62,231 bases of DNA from Oscillospiraceae bacterium (GTDB lineage Bacteria > Bacillota > Clostridia > Oscillospirales > Oscillospiraceae). The DNA is taken from contig JAJQBY010000055.1 of the NCBI GenBank assembly GCA_021203045.1, forward strand, positions 11,718-73,948. Reading direction: 5' to 3'. A model generated the notes under the pieces. The model saw nothing but the letters and a program-made list of their open reading frames with translations. It was not told where the DNA came from and searched no databases. This document shows, piece after piece, positions 34,796 through 42,997 of this stretch (positions within the stretch are counted from its first letter, which is position 1; each line of letters begins with the position of its first letter). The position numbers and the translations under genes are program-made.

Positions 34796-34819
34796 TGTAG
34801 TTAGCTTATGCTAATTTAC

Positions 34820-34863
34820 GTTTTCCGCCTCTACCGTATGAACGGCAGCGAAAAGCGGAAAAC
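34820..34863 (+). promoter_or_regulatory. Leader hairpin before the flavodoxin gene
   Basis: GTTTTCCGC (34820-34828) pairs perfectly with GCGGAAAAC (34855-34863), enclosing a smaller ACCGT/ACGG-type helix. It lies in the 5' leader, ending 23 bases before the ATG. Confidence 0.4.
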
Positions 34864-34886
34864 TGATCTCAGAAAGGATTTTTACT

Positions 34887-35315
34887 ATGAGCAAGATCGC
34901 AGTTGTATATTGGAGCAGCACCGGCAACACCGAGGCCATGGCCCAACAGGTAGCGGCAGGCGCGGAGGCCGCCGGGGCAGAGTCCAGCCTTATCCAGGCC
35001 GCCGAATTTGATGCCGGTCAGGCAGCCGCTTATACCGCCATTGCCTTCGGATGCCCCGCCATGGGATGCGAGCAGCTGGAGGATGCGGAGTTCGAGCCGA
35101 TGTTCAGCGCCGTCGCCCCCGCTTTGGCCGGTAAGCCCATCGCCCTGTTCGGCTCCTACGGCTGGGGCGACGGGGAGTGGATGCGCTCCTGGGAGGAAAC
35201 CGCCCGCAGCGCCGGGGCCGCACTGGCCGCTGAAAGCGTCATCTGCTGTGAATCCCCGGACGACGACGCCCAGGCCGCCTGCCGCGCCCTGGGGGAAACG
35301 CTGGCAAAGGCATAA
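34887..35315 (+). CDS. Flavodoxin
   Basis: A 142-aa short-chain flavodoxin. The FMN phosphate loop is SSTGNTEAMA (about 10-19), then the 50s loop FGCPAMGCEQLED (about 53-66) and the 90s loop GSYGWGDGEW (about 87-96), both flanking the isoalloxazine. It carries low-potential electrons in place of ferredoxin. AGAAAGGATTTTT precedes ATG 34887, and it has its own promoter, leader hairpin and terminator. The two flavoprotein genes directly upstream may be functional partners, by position only. Confidence 0.93.
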   Translation: MSKIAVVYWSSTGNTEAMAQQVAAGAEAAGAESSLIQAAEFDAGQAAAYTAIAFGCPAMGCEQLEDAEFEPMFSAVAPALAGKPIALFGSYGWGDGEWMRSWEETARSAGAALAAESVICCESPDDDAQAACRALGETLAKA

Positions 35316-35330
35316 AAGAAAGTATAGCAA

Positions 35331-35368
35331 GGGGCAGCATCAAAACCCTGTGGTTATGATGCTGCCCC
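35331..35368. terminator. Hairpin between flavodoxin and beta-helix gene
   Basis: GGGGCAGCATCA (35331-35342) pairs with TGATGCTGCCCC (35357-35368). It lies between convergent genes and can serve both. Confidence 0.7.
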
Positions 35369-35406
35369 CGTATTATATTCACTTCTCCCGGCTTATCGCG
35401 CCGGTA

Positions 35407-37374
35407 TCATTCCGCCGTATAGGTCCCGGCCCCGTAGACCTGGCCGCCGACGATCAGCGTAACGCCCTCAGCCACGATAACGGCCGCGTCGTCCTCGATG
35501 GTCAGCGTGTCGATCACAGAGGTGCCGGTAACATACCAGACCGCGTTGTCCGTCAGGGTGATGTTGATATCATTTGCGCCATCGCTGCTGCCCACCAGGT
35601 TGGCCACCTGGCCGATATCATAATACTCGCTGATGGTGAATTCCGTGTTCTGATAGGCCGCCGCGAACTCCGCCGCCGCTTCCGCATCATCAAACGCCAG
35701 GCCGCCGGCTTCCTTGACGGCGACAGAGCCCTCATAGGTCACATGGATGGCCGTTGTGGTGGCCACCGCGCCGGTCAGGGTCGCATTCTCTCCAAGCGTG
35801 ACATTCAAAGTGGTGGCCACGTCGTAGGGGTCGTTTTCGCTGCGGTCAGCGCCGGAGGCGTTATAGATATTACCAGTATAGTCGCCGTTTGTGAAGGTGA
35901 AATTCTGCTCCCGCAGATCGGACACCGTGCTGTTGGAATCGGCGAAGCCCGCCTGCTCCGTGTGAACGGTCACGAAGTGCTTGAAATTCTCCTCCTCCTG
36001 GCCGGTGGAGGAATCGTCATCATCCATGACCTGGATCAGGACACCGCCATTGGTGATAATCGCGCCGTCCACCGTCACATCAGAGGCCACAGACTTGCTT
36101 CCTGCGGACGGGTCCTCTACGACGCCCGCCTTGCCGGATTTCACCAGGAAGGTGGCATACCCGGAGTGGATTTCCGTCCCGGCGTTGATCTCCGCCGTAT
36201 TGACCTGCTCGTGGAACATGAAGCCGAAGGTGTCGGAGTTGATGACGGTGTTTTTCACCTCATCGCCGGTGTAGGTATAGAAATAGGAATCCTCCTCATT
36301 TCCGGTGGCCGACGCCAGCTCGACCTCCTCGCCGGGGGTCAGGCTGCCGAACACCTGGTTTCCGCCGGTAAAGATGACCGCATAGGTCCCCACGTTGATC
36401 TCACAACCAAGGAACGTCGTCCAGGCGTCCTCTCCGCCGTTTGCATAAGTACCGTAGCCCGTACCGTAGTTGACGGTGTAGGGATTGTCCTTGGTCTCGA
36501 TCTGGCCGCCCTCCTCCTGGATAGCGGCAGCAGCGGACTCATCCGCATTCAGCAGGCTAAGGGTGGTATTGACCACATTCAGATATACGCCCTCCGGCAT
36601 ATCTGTAGACAGCACGGCCCACGCGCCGGCGGAGACATCGCAGTCAATGACGTTCATCGTGGCATAATCTCCCTCCAGGTTCGTGCAGCGGGATGTGCCC
36701 ATAATGCCCAGGACCCAGGGAGGCGCGACCATCAGGTCTGCACCGAACTGATTCGCATAATCCGCATAAACGGTGCCGCCATGGGAGATCAGGGTAGTCC
36801 GCTCGATGGTGACCACCGGGCTGAGCGCATTGCCCGCCTCGTCTGTGGAACTATCCACAAATACAGGCATGACGCCGACTCCGTAGGTTTCAATATAGGA
36901 ATCGGAGATCACCACATTGGAATCACCAAACACCGCGATGGCCGAGCCTCGGCCGGTGAAGTCATTGATGACGGTACCGTCGGAGTCCGTATCCAGTACG
37001 ATAGTCGCATTGGAGACGGTATAGTCGTGATTTGTGACGATAAGGGCATTCAGTCCGGCTGTGGTATCGGTAATGGCGAGGCTGTCCACCCCACCGTCCG
37101 TTACAGCCGTATCGCCGCACAGAAACAGATTGGAATAATCCTCGTTCACGCCATCCTCATCCACGAAAATGGCTGTGGTGTAGATCACATCGTCCTCGCT
37201 CAGCTCAGAGTGCTCATCTCCGGAGGACTCCAGGCTTCCCAGCTGGCCCGAATAGGTGACCAGGGCCTCACCGCTCTCCCCGGACGGCTCCTCTGAGCTG
37301 GCAAATGCCGTCACAGAAAGCAGCAGCGCAAACAGCATGATAAAAATCAGTGTCCGCTTTGTTCGTTTTTTCAT
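35407..37374 (-). CDS. Secreted beta-helix-like surface protein
   Basis: 655 aa with a Sec signal peptide (KKRTKRTLIFIMLFALLLS, cleavage near AFA-SSEE at about 26). The mature part is a long series of short beta-strands rich in Thr, Val, Asn and Gly, with recurrent 'I.N.T' and 'DVTVDGAIITNGG' type turns, as in right-handed parallel beta-helix (pectin-lyase-fold) proteins. No catalytic family signature, LPXTG motif or membrane anchor is seen. It begins with a Ser/Gly/Glu-rich stretch after the signal, like the protein at 58908-60596, and is probably a paralog. Own consensus promoter; monocistronic. Adhesin or wall polymer binder are guesses. Confidence 0.75.
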   Translation of the reverse strand: MKKRTKRTLIFIMLFALLLSVTAFASSEEPSGESGEALVTYSGQLGSLESSGDEHSELSEDDVIYTTAIFVDEDGVNEDYSNLFLCGDTAVTDGGVDSLAITDTTAGLNALIVTNHDYTVSNATIVLDTDSDGTVINDFTGRGSAIAVFGDSNVVISDSYIETYGVGVMPVFVDSSTDEAGNALSPVVTIERTTLISHGGTVYADYANQFGADLMVAPPWVLGIMGTSRCTNLEGDYATMNVIDCDVSAGAWAVLSTDMPEGVYLNVVNTTLSLLNADESAAAAIQEEGGQIETKDNPYTVNYGTGYGTYANGGEDAWTTFLGCEINVGTYAVIFTGGNQVFGSLTPGEEVELASATGNEEDSYFYTYTGDEVKNTVINSDTFGFMFHEQVNTAEINAGTEIHSGYATFLVKSGKAGVVEDPSAGSKSVASDVTVDGAIITNGGVLIQVMDDDDSSTGQEEENFKHFVTVHTEQAGFADSNSTVSDLREQNFTFTNGDYTGNIYNASGADRSENDPYDVATTLNVTLGENATLTGAVATTTAIHVTYEGSVAVKEAGGLAFDDAEAAAEFAAAYQNTEFTISEYYDIGQVANLVGSSDGANDINITLTDNAVWYVTGTSVIDTLTIEDDAAVIVAEGVTLIVGGQVYGAGTYTAE

Positions 37375-37410
37375 TTCAATGATCTCCTTTCAAGATGATC
37401 TGGGTCTTTG

Positions 37411-37439
37411 ATGATACCATTATTTTCCTGTTTTGTCAA
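37411..37439 (-). promoter_or_regulatory. Promoter of the secreted beta-helix gene
   Basis: On the minus strand TTGACA (37434-37439), 17-bp spacer, TATCAT (37411-37416); AAAGGAGATC is the ribosome site before ATG 37374. Confidence 0.8.
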
Positions 37440-37486
37440 TGAAAAAACGTTAATAGCAAAGCATTTTCTCTGTTTTCGATACCCTC

Positions 37487-38128
37487 TTAATTCGTCATAG
37501 CCCTTATCCACAGCTCTCGCAGCTGCTCCATGCCGCCCTTGGTGGGGTGAGCGCCGTCTATGGTCTCATACAGGACGCCGGAGGCGGCCAGGTCCACGAT
37601 ATGACAGTCTGCCTTATCTGCAGCGGCGCGCACGATAGAGCTGAACGGCTCCAGCGGGACAGCGGGGTCCTTGCCCATGAAGTATGGCCGGTTCGTGACC
37701 TTGACGCCGTTTATCAGGGTGGCGCACCATATCTCAGCCGCCGGATAGCACGCCTTCAGCCGGGCGAGCATCAGGTCATAGGCGGCGGCAAATTCCGCCT
37801 CCGGCACCTGAAAGCCCATGTCGTTCCCGCCCATGAATATACAGATCATATCCGGCTGTCCCAGGGCCTCCACCCGGCCGGGCGTGCAGGCCCCGGGGCC
37901 GACTCCGTAGCCGTCCGTCACACAGGTGCCGGAAAGGGAATTATTCGTATCCAGCACCCCGCCCAGAGCGTTAATCAGCCCCAGCCACCAGGTATCCTCC
38001 GGTCCTGCCAGCCCCCCGATGCGGGCCCGGGTCTTGGTATAAAACAGATAGGGGTCCTTATCCGTGACAGAATACCAGGTAGAGACAGAATCCCCCAATA
38101 TGGAAAAGCGCTTGCCAGTATAGTCCAT
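37487..38128 (-). CDS. SGNH/GDSL family hydrolase
   Basis: A 213-aa hydrolase. Block I with nucleophile Ser is ILGDSVSTW (about 9-17), the block III GGND is in FMGGNDMGF (about 99-107), and the block V Asp/His are in DGAHPTKGG (about 190-198). There is no signal peptide, so it probably acts in the cytoplasm. The family deacylates or hydrolyses esters of lipids, sugars or polysaccharides; the substrate is not evident. Own promoter; RBS GGAGGACGTC before ATG 38128. Divergent from the GyrI-like gene. Confidence 0.88.
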   Translation of the reverse strand: MDYTGKRFSILGDSVSTWYSVTDKDPYLFYTKTRARIGGLAGPEDTWWLGLINALGGVLDTNNSLSGTCVTDGYGVGPGACTPGRVEALGQPDMICIFMGGNDMGFQVPEAEFAAAYDLMLARLKACYPAAEIWCATLINGVKVTNRPYFMGKDPAVPLEPFSSIVRAAADKADCHIVDLAASGVLYETIDGAHPTKGGMEQLRELWIRAMTN

Positions 38129-38161
38129 GACGTCCTCCTTATGTCCGTTCGTTATGGCTCC

Positions 38162-38190
38162 ATTATAACCCCTCCCGCCGCCTTTGGCAA
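38162..38190 (-). promoter_or_regulatory. Promoter of the SGNH hydrolase gene
   Basis: On the minus strand TTGCCA (38185-38190), 17-bp spacer, TATAAT (38162-38167). Confidence 0.65.
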
Positions 38191-38206
38191 AGGTTGACGG
38201 CCGATA

Positions 38207-38236
38207 TTGCCTTATTTGATAAGGTCATGCTATAAT
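38207..38236 (+). promoter_or_regulatory. Promoter of the GyrI-like gene
   Basis: TTGCCT (38207-38212), 18-bp spacer, TATAAT (38231-38236), 57 bases before ATG 38293; divergent from the SGNH promoter 17 bases away. Confidence 0.65.
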
Positions 38237-38292
38237 CACAGCTGGAAATACGATACTCTCTGCTCCAATATGACGAAGAAGGAGAAACCGGC

Positions 38293-38925
38293 ATGGCTTT
38301 TGACTACAAAAAGGAATATAAGGAATTCTATATGCCAAAAAATAAGCCCGGCATCATCACTGTGCCAGGCATGAACTACATCGCCGTTCGCGGGATGGGC
38401 GACCCCAACGAGGAGGGCGGCACATACAAGCAGTCCATCAGTCTTTTATATGGAATCGCGTTCACCATCAAGATGAGCAAAAAGGGGACGCACCGGATAG
38501 AGGGGTATTTCGATTATGTGGTGCCGCCCCTGGAGGGCTTCTGGTGGCAGGAGGGGACAGAGGGTATAGACTATACACACAAGGAAAGCTTTCAATGGAT
38601 ATCCGTCATCCGTCTGCCTGATTTTGTGACAAAAGCGGATTTTGACTGGGCTGTCCGGGAGGCGACGGAAAAGAAGAAAACGGATTTTTCCCAGGTGGAG
38701 CTTCTCCCCTATGACGAGGGTCTGTGCGTGCAATGTATGCACATAGGTCCCTACGACGACGAGCCGGCCACCATAGCGCTTATGCATGAATATATGGCCA
38801 GCCAGGGATACGCGCTGGATATAAACCGCGAGCGCCTGCACCACGAAATATACCTGAGCGACGCCCGGAAGGTCGCCCCGGAAAAGAGAAAGACCGTGAT
38901 TCGGCACCCGATAAGGAAGCTGTAA
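38293..38925 (+). CDS. GyrI-like small-molecule-binding protein
   Basis: A 210-aa soluble protein of the GyrI-like/SOUL-type superfamily without a DNA-binding domain. It has the typical N-terminal strand (YIAVRGMGDPNEEGG at about 36-50), a central aromatic ligand pocket (YVVPPLEGFWWQEG at about 75-88), and the C-terminal repeat with CMHIGPYDDEPATIALMHEY (about 145-165). Members bind amphipathic drugs and some hydrolyse cyclopropanoids. GAAGGAGAAACC precedes ATG 38293. Monocistronic, between its promoter and a terminator. A drug-binding or detoxifying role is suggested by the family only. Confidence 0.85.
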   Translation: MAFDYKKEYKEFYMPKNKPGIITVPGMNYIAVRGMGDPNEEGGTYKQSISLLYGIAFTIKMSKKGTHRIEGYFDYVVPPLEGFWWQEGTEGIDYTHKESFQWISVIRLPDFVTKADFDWAVREATEKKKTDFSQVELLPYDEGLCVQCMHIGPYDDEPATIALMHEYMASQGYALDINRERLHHEIYLSDARKVAPEKRKTVIRHPIRKL

Positions 38926-38939
38926 AACCTGTATAAAAA

Positions 38940-38978
38940 GGGCCTGTACCAAAAATCTTGGCACAGGCCCGATTTTTT
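38940..38978. terminator. Bidirectional terminator, GyrI-like gene / exporter operon
   Basis: GGGCCTGTACCAA (38940-38952) pairs with TTGGCACAGGCCC (38958-38970) with one mismatch, followed by GATTTTTTATT. The T run overlaps the stop of the convergent permease gene. Confidence 0.85.
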
Positions 38979-40233
38979 ATTCCCGTCTCAGGGCGTCGAT
39001 GGGGTTCAGATTCGCCGCCTTCACGGCGGGTATCATGCCGAAGACGATGCCAATGACCATGGAAAACAGCACTGCGATCACGATCGCCGGGGGACTGATG
39101 GCGGTGGGGGTTCCCATGATGGTGGAGATCAGGCGGCTGAGGATAACACCCGCAGCCACGCCCACTATGCCGCCGATACTGGTCAGGGCAGCGGCCTCGG
39201 TGAGAAACTGCCACAGGATGCGGTTTTTCCGGGCGCCGATGGCCTTTTTCAGGCCGATCTCCCGGGTGCGCTCCGTGACCGTCACCAGCATGATGTTCAT
39301 TACGCCGATGCCGCCCACCAGCAGGGAGACGGCCGCGATCCACAGCAGCTGCTTGTTGGTGGAATTGGAAAGCTCCTGAAGATCCTCGGCCTGCTCCATC
39401 AGGTCGTTGCTCTCATAGGAAAAGGTGCTGTCCGCGTTGGCGGTCTGGGAAGCGGTGAGAAGCTCCGCCGCCTCCTGGCCGATGGCGGTCATATCGTCCG
39501 TACTGGCGGCCTGAAGCACCGCCTTCTGGGGCTCGTCGAAACGGAAGGTGATGCCCCAGTCTGTGCCGGGGATGAACAGATTGCCGCCGGAGGTATCCGC
39601 ATAGGTATAGTAGTCGCTGAGGGTCTCGATGGTCAGGTCCGTGGTACCGGACTGGCTCACCACGCCGATGATTGTGAAGGGCTCACCCTGAATTTCCAGG
39701 GTCTTGCCCACAGGGTATTCCCCGCCGAACAGGGAGGCGGCTGCCTGGGTATCCAGAATGGCCACCTTCCGGCACCGGTCGAAATCCTCCTGCAAAAAGC
39801 CCCGGCCATAGCACAGCTGATAGCCGTAGATATCCAAATAATACTCATCCACGCCGTAGAACGCCCCGGTGTACTGGGTGTTCTGGTAATACACCCCCGC
39901 ATAGTAATACTCTCTGGTATAGTAGAGGCTGGCAGAGACCACGTTATCGATGGCCAGCAGCTCCTGGCGGGTCTCCTCCGTGATGGGGATGACCCCCTCC
40001 GGGGTACCCTCGTAATCGACGTAATAGGTGTAACCGTCCTGATACAGCTCCAGGACCACCGCGTTGTTGCCGGAGCCGATCAGGTTCTCCTTGATCTGCT
40101 CATTGGTGCCCTTGATGGTGGACACGATGGTGATGATGGAGGCGATGCCGATAATGATGCCCAGCATGGTCAGAAACGACCGCAACTTATGGGCCCATAT
40201 TCCCTGGAAGGCCAGGGCCAGATTTTCAGCCAT
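38977..40233 (-). CDS. MacB/FtsX-type permease, second exporter
   Basis: A 418-aa permease with the same plan as 4212-5399: first helix at about 15-40 ([21 protein letters not shown]), an external domain (about 45-280) with many Tyr residues, and three C-terminal helices with LLVGGIGVMNIMLVTVTERTR (about 308-328, given in part) as the FtsX box. GAGGGGAGGCG precedes ATG 40233. It is the last gene of the minus operon adaptor-ATPase-adaptor-permease. With the ATPase (42298) it forms a tripartite Gram-positive exporter; the substrate is unknown. Confidence 0.93.
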   Translation of the reverse strand: MAENLALAFQGIWAHKLRSFLTMLGIIIGIASIITIVSTIKGTNEQIKENLIGSGNNAVVLELYQDGYTYYVDYEGTPEGVIPITEETRQELLAIDNVVSASLYYTREYYYAGVYYQNTQYTGAFYGVDEYYLDIYGYQLCYGRGFLQEDFDRCRKVAILDTQAAASLFGGEYPVGKTLEIQGEPFTIIGVVSQSGTTDLTIETLSDYYTYADTSGGNLFIPGTDWGITFRFDEPQKAVLQAASTDDMTAIGQEAAELLTASQTANADSTFSYESNDLMEQAEDLQELSNSTNKQLLWIAAVSLLVGGIGVMNIMLVTVTERTREIGLKKAIGARKNRILWQFLTEAAALTSIGGIVGVAAGVILSRLISTIMGTPTAISPPAIVIAVLFSMVIGIVFGMIPAVKAANLNPIDALRRE

Positions 40234-40251
40234 TTACAGACGCCTCCCCTC

Positions 40252-42305
40252 TCAGTAGCCGTACAGCGAGTCGGTGTCCTCGTTGTATTTTACCTTGGCC
40301 CCTTCCCGCAGGCTCTTGCTGTATGGGAAGGCCACATAGTCCCCCTCCGTCAAGCCGCTGGTGATCTGGGTGTAGGAGCCCCAGATGGACATGCCGGTGG
40401 TGACATAGCGCTTTTCCAGAGTGCCGTCCTCGGCGGCCACCCAGATATAGCTTTTGCCGCCCTCCGTCCGGAGGAAGGGGTTATAGAGATATACGGAGCC
40501 GTCGTCGTCCCAGCCGGAGTTGGCGATATAGATATACACATACTCTCCCTCCCGGAGATTTGCGTCCTCATCCACCATGACGGTGAAGGGATATTTGGAG
40601 ATATTGGCGTTGCCGTCGGTATAGTAGTAATACTCATCGCTCTCCGTGGGGTATTCGGATATTTCCGTGATGGTCCCCTCGATCTGCTCCCCGGACTGCC
40701 AGCTGTAGACCGTCACCGTATCGCCCACAGCCATGGTGTCCAGGTCAAACTCTCCCAGCACGCCGGTGACGTAATAGCCGCCTCCGCCGGAGATCAGCAC
40801 CACAGGGGAGCTCTCCGCCAGGGCCTCGTCCGGGTCCCGGACGGTCTTGACCGTTCCCGCCACGGTGGCGTATATCACGCCGTTTGACAGCTCATATTCC
40901 AGCTGCTCATACTCCAGCTGGGCCATTTTCAGCTGGAGGGTCAGATCGGCGATACGCTGCTGGCTCTCGCTTTTCAGCTGGGCCACCTCGGAGGCGGTAT
41001 AATAACCGTGGTGTCGATATAGACCTCCTCGTCGGTCTCCTCCTCGTCCGGGACATAATTGGGCTCGATGACGGAGAACACCCACCGGCTGGAAACGGTG
41101 ACGGTAGTGGTCGCGGCGGCATCGCCGACGGCGGTGGTATCGTCCGTATCGTCCGCGCCGCCGCCCTCACCGGCGGTGTCGTCCCCATCGGCCGGTCCGG
41201 TCGTGTCTGTGGTGTCGTCCGTGTCGGTATCCGCGGTCGTGATGGTACTTGTCACCTCCCGGAAGACCATCTCCCAGCAGCGGGTCAGGGTCCCCTTGGG
41301 GGCGTTGGACTCCCGGATCTCAAACACCACATAGACCCGGCCGTCCCCTTCCTCATCACCGCTGTCGGTATCCTCCGGGGGCTCGGTGGTCTCAGGGGTA
41401 TCCGTTTCCTCCGGCGTGTCCGTGGTCTCGGGGGCATCCGTCTCCTCAGGCGTCTCCGTGCTCTCGGGGGCATCCGTCTCCTCCGGCGATTCCGTGCTCT
41501 CGGGGGTATCCGTGTCCTCCGGGTCATCAGTGGACTCAGGAGTATCCGTTTCCTCAGGTACATCCGTGGTCTCGGGAGTATCCGTCACCTCGGGTACATC
41601 CGTAGCCTCGGGGGTGTCGGTCTCCTCGGGCGTGTCCGTTTCCTCCGGCGCCGCCGTCTCCTGGGGCTCCTCTGTGGGAACCGGGGTGGGGGTCGGCTCG
41701 GCCTCCTCCTGGACAGGGGGATTCAAAATCATCTGTATCACTGCGTCGGTATACTCTATGCTGTCGCTCCACATCCAGACATATGGGTCGTCGGCCGTGC
41801 CGCTGCCGCCCTTGAAATAGGGAACGCTGACCGATGCGGAGGTGCCGGCAGAGGTGCCTGTGGAGGCGGTATAGCTCCCGCCGGAGCCGATGGCATAATT
41901 GCCGATAGCGGCCAGGTTTTTCTCCTCGTTTTCCAGGTCCAGCTCCAGCTGCTGAACGGTGATGGCCTGCCTGTCAAGCTCCACCTGGCTGAGAGTAGTG
42001 TCATAAGCCAGAATGGGATCGCCTACGGCCACGGTCTGGCCCTCCGTCACATAGACCTCTGTCACCTGCTGGGTGGAGGAGATATACACGGACTGTATCT
42101 TGTCCGCCGTGACAGCCCCTTCGGTCTCCGTCTCATAGACATAATCGGCGCTGGTGGATACCTGGCTGACCGGGTAGACGTTCACCGCCCCGCCGGCATA
42201 GTTTCGCACAAGAAACAGGATGCCGACCAGCAGGGCCGCAGCCAGGATGACGGCGATGACGCTGATAATGAGCTTTTTATGGGACCTTTTCTTCGCTCTA
42301 TGCAT
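40252..42305 (-). pseudogene. Efflux adaptor with Thr-Pro-Glu repeats, frameshifted
   Basis: An adaptor of about 685 aa if repaired. N-terminal membrane helix at about 11-33, lipoyl half (IQSVYISSTQQVTEVYVTEG, then VAVGDPILAYDTT), first helix of the hairpin near residues 105-125, then a long insert with about 100 residues of TPEETD-type repeats. The return helix and remaining domains (YYTASEVAQLKSESQQR, VAGTVKTVRDPDEAL) are in another frame. The change falls at 41006-41007, where the coding strand has ACGGTT; ACGGGT would join IDTT to GYYTASEV. The ATG overlaps the ATPase TAG. Could be a sequencing error in a G run. Confidence 0.8.
41362..41661 (-). repeat. Coding repeat of TPEETD-like units
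   Basis: About 100 codons of imperfect six-residue units of the TPEETD/APESTE/VPETTD type inside the adaptor gene (residues about 215-314). At DNA level, variants of a 30-36-base unit recur, so length variation by slippage is likely. The product is acidic, Pro/Thr-rich and expected to be extended and disordered. Confidence 0.85.
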
Positions 42306-42987
42306 CCGGCTCGCCTCCCTCCTCCGGCAGAAGCACGCCGTCCAATATCCGCCGCAGGCGGCGGGCCCGGGCCCCGATCTCCGGGGCGTGGGTGATCAGC
42401 ACGATGGTGGTGCCCTGGTCGTTCAGCTCATCGAAAATATCCATAACCTGCTGGCCGGAGGCGGAATCCAGCGCGCCGGTGGGCTCATCCGCCAGGAGCA
42501 GCTTGGGCCGGTTTATCATGGCCCTGGCGATAGCCACCCGCTGCTGCTGACCGCCGGAGAGCTGGGTGGGCAAAAAGTCTATGCGGTCGTCCAGCCCCAC
42601 CATACGCAGGGCCTCCGCCGCCCGGCGGGAGCGGGTGCGCTTGCTGACCCCGGCGTACAGCAGGGGCAGGGCCACGTTGTCCCGGGCCGTCAGACTGGGG
42701 AGCAGATAAAAGCTCTGGAACACAAAGCCCAGGGTGGAGTTTCGCACATCCGCCAGGCGGTTGTCCGTGGCCTGAGCCAGATTCTCCCCGTTTAAGCGGT
42801 ATGTCCCGCTGGTGGGCACATCCAGGCAGCCGATGATATTCATAAGCGTGGTCTTGCCGGAGCCGGAGGGCCCCATGATGGCCAGGTAATCCCCCTGTTC
42901 GATGGAGAGGTTCACCCGGTTGAGCACATGCACCGTCTCGCCGCCCTGAGGGAAATCCTTGCAGATGTTTTTCATTTCAAGCAGCAT
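42298..42987 (-). CDS. ABC exporter ATPase, second MacB-type system
   Basis: A 229-aa ATPase, starting at ATG 42987 with GAGGTGG upstream, 10 bases after the lipoprotein adaptor stop; the longer frame is inside that gene. Motifs: Walker A GPSGSGKTT (about 39-47), Q-loop FQSFYL, signature [15 protein letters not shown], Walker B LLLADEPTGALD, switch LITHAPE where the usual HD is HA. Energises the FtsX-type permease at 38977. The TAG overlaps the ATG of the frameshifted adaptor, so a single four-gene message is clear. Confidence 0.93.
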   Translation of the reverse strand: MLLEMKNICKDFPQGGETVHVLNRVNLSIEQGDYLAIMGPSGSGKTTLMNIIGCLDVPTSGTYRLNGENLAQATDNRLADVRNSTLGFVFQSFYLLPSLTARDNVALPLLYAGVSKRTRSRRAAEALRMVGLDDRIDFLPTQLSGGQQQRVAIARAMINRPKLLLADEPTGALDSASGQQVMDIFDELNDQGTTIVLITHAPEIGARARRLRRILDGVLLPEEGGEPDA

Positions 42988-42997
42988 GGCGGCCACC

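Noticed and set aside
34808-35011. Upstream frame overlapping the flavodoxin leader (MLIYVFRLYR)
   Set aside because: It lies across the leader hairpin and enters the flavodoxin gene in another frame; no ribosome site.
41362-41661. Possible CRISPR-like array of 30-36-base repeats
   Set aside because: The repeats are in frame within an adaptor gene, vary at every unit and encode TPEETD-type residues; there are no spacers or cas genes.
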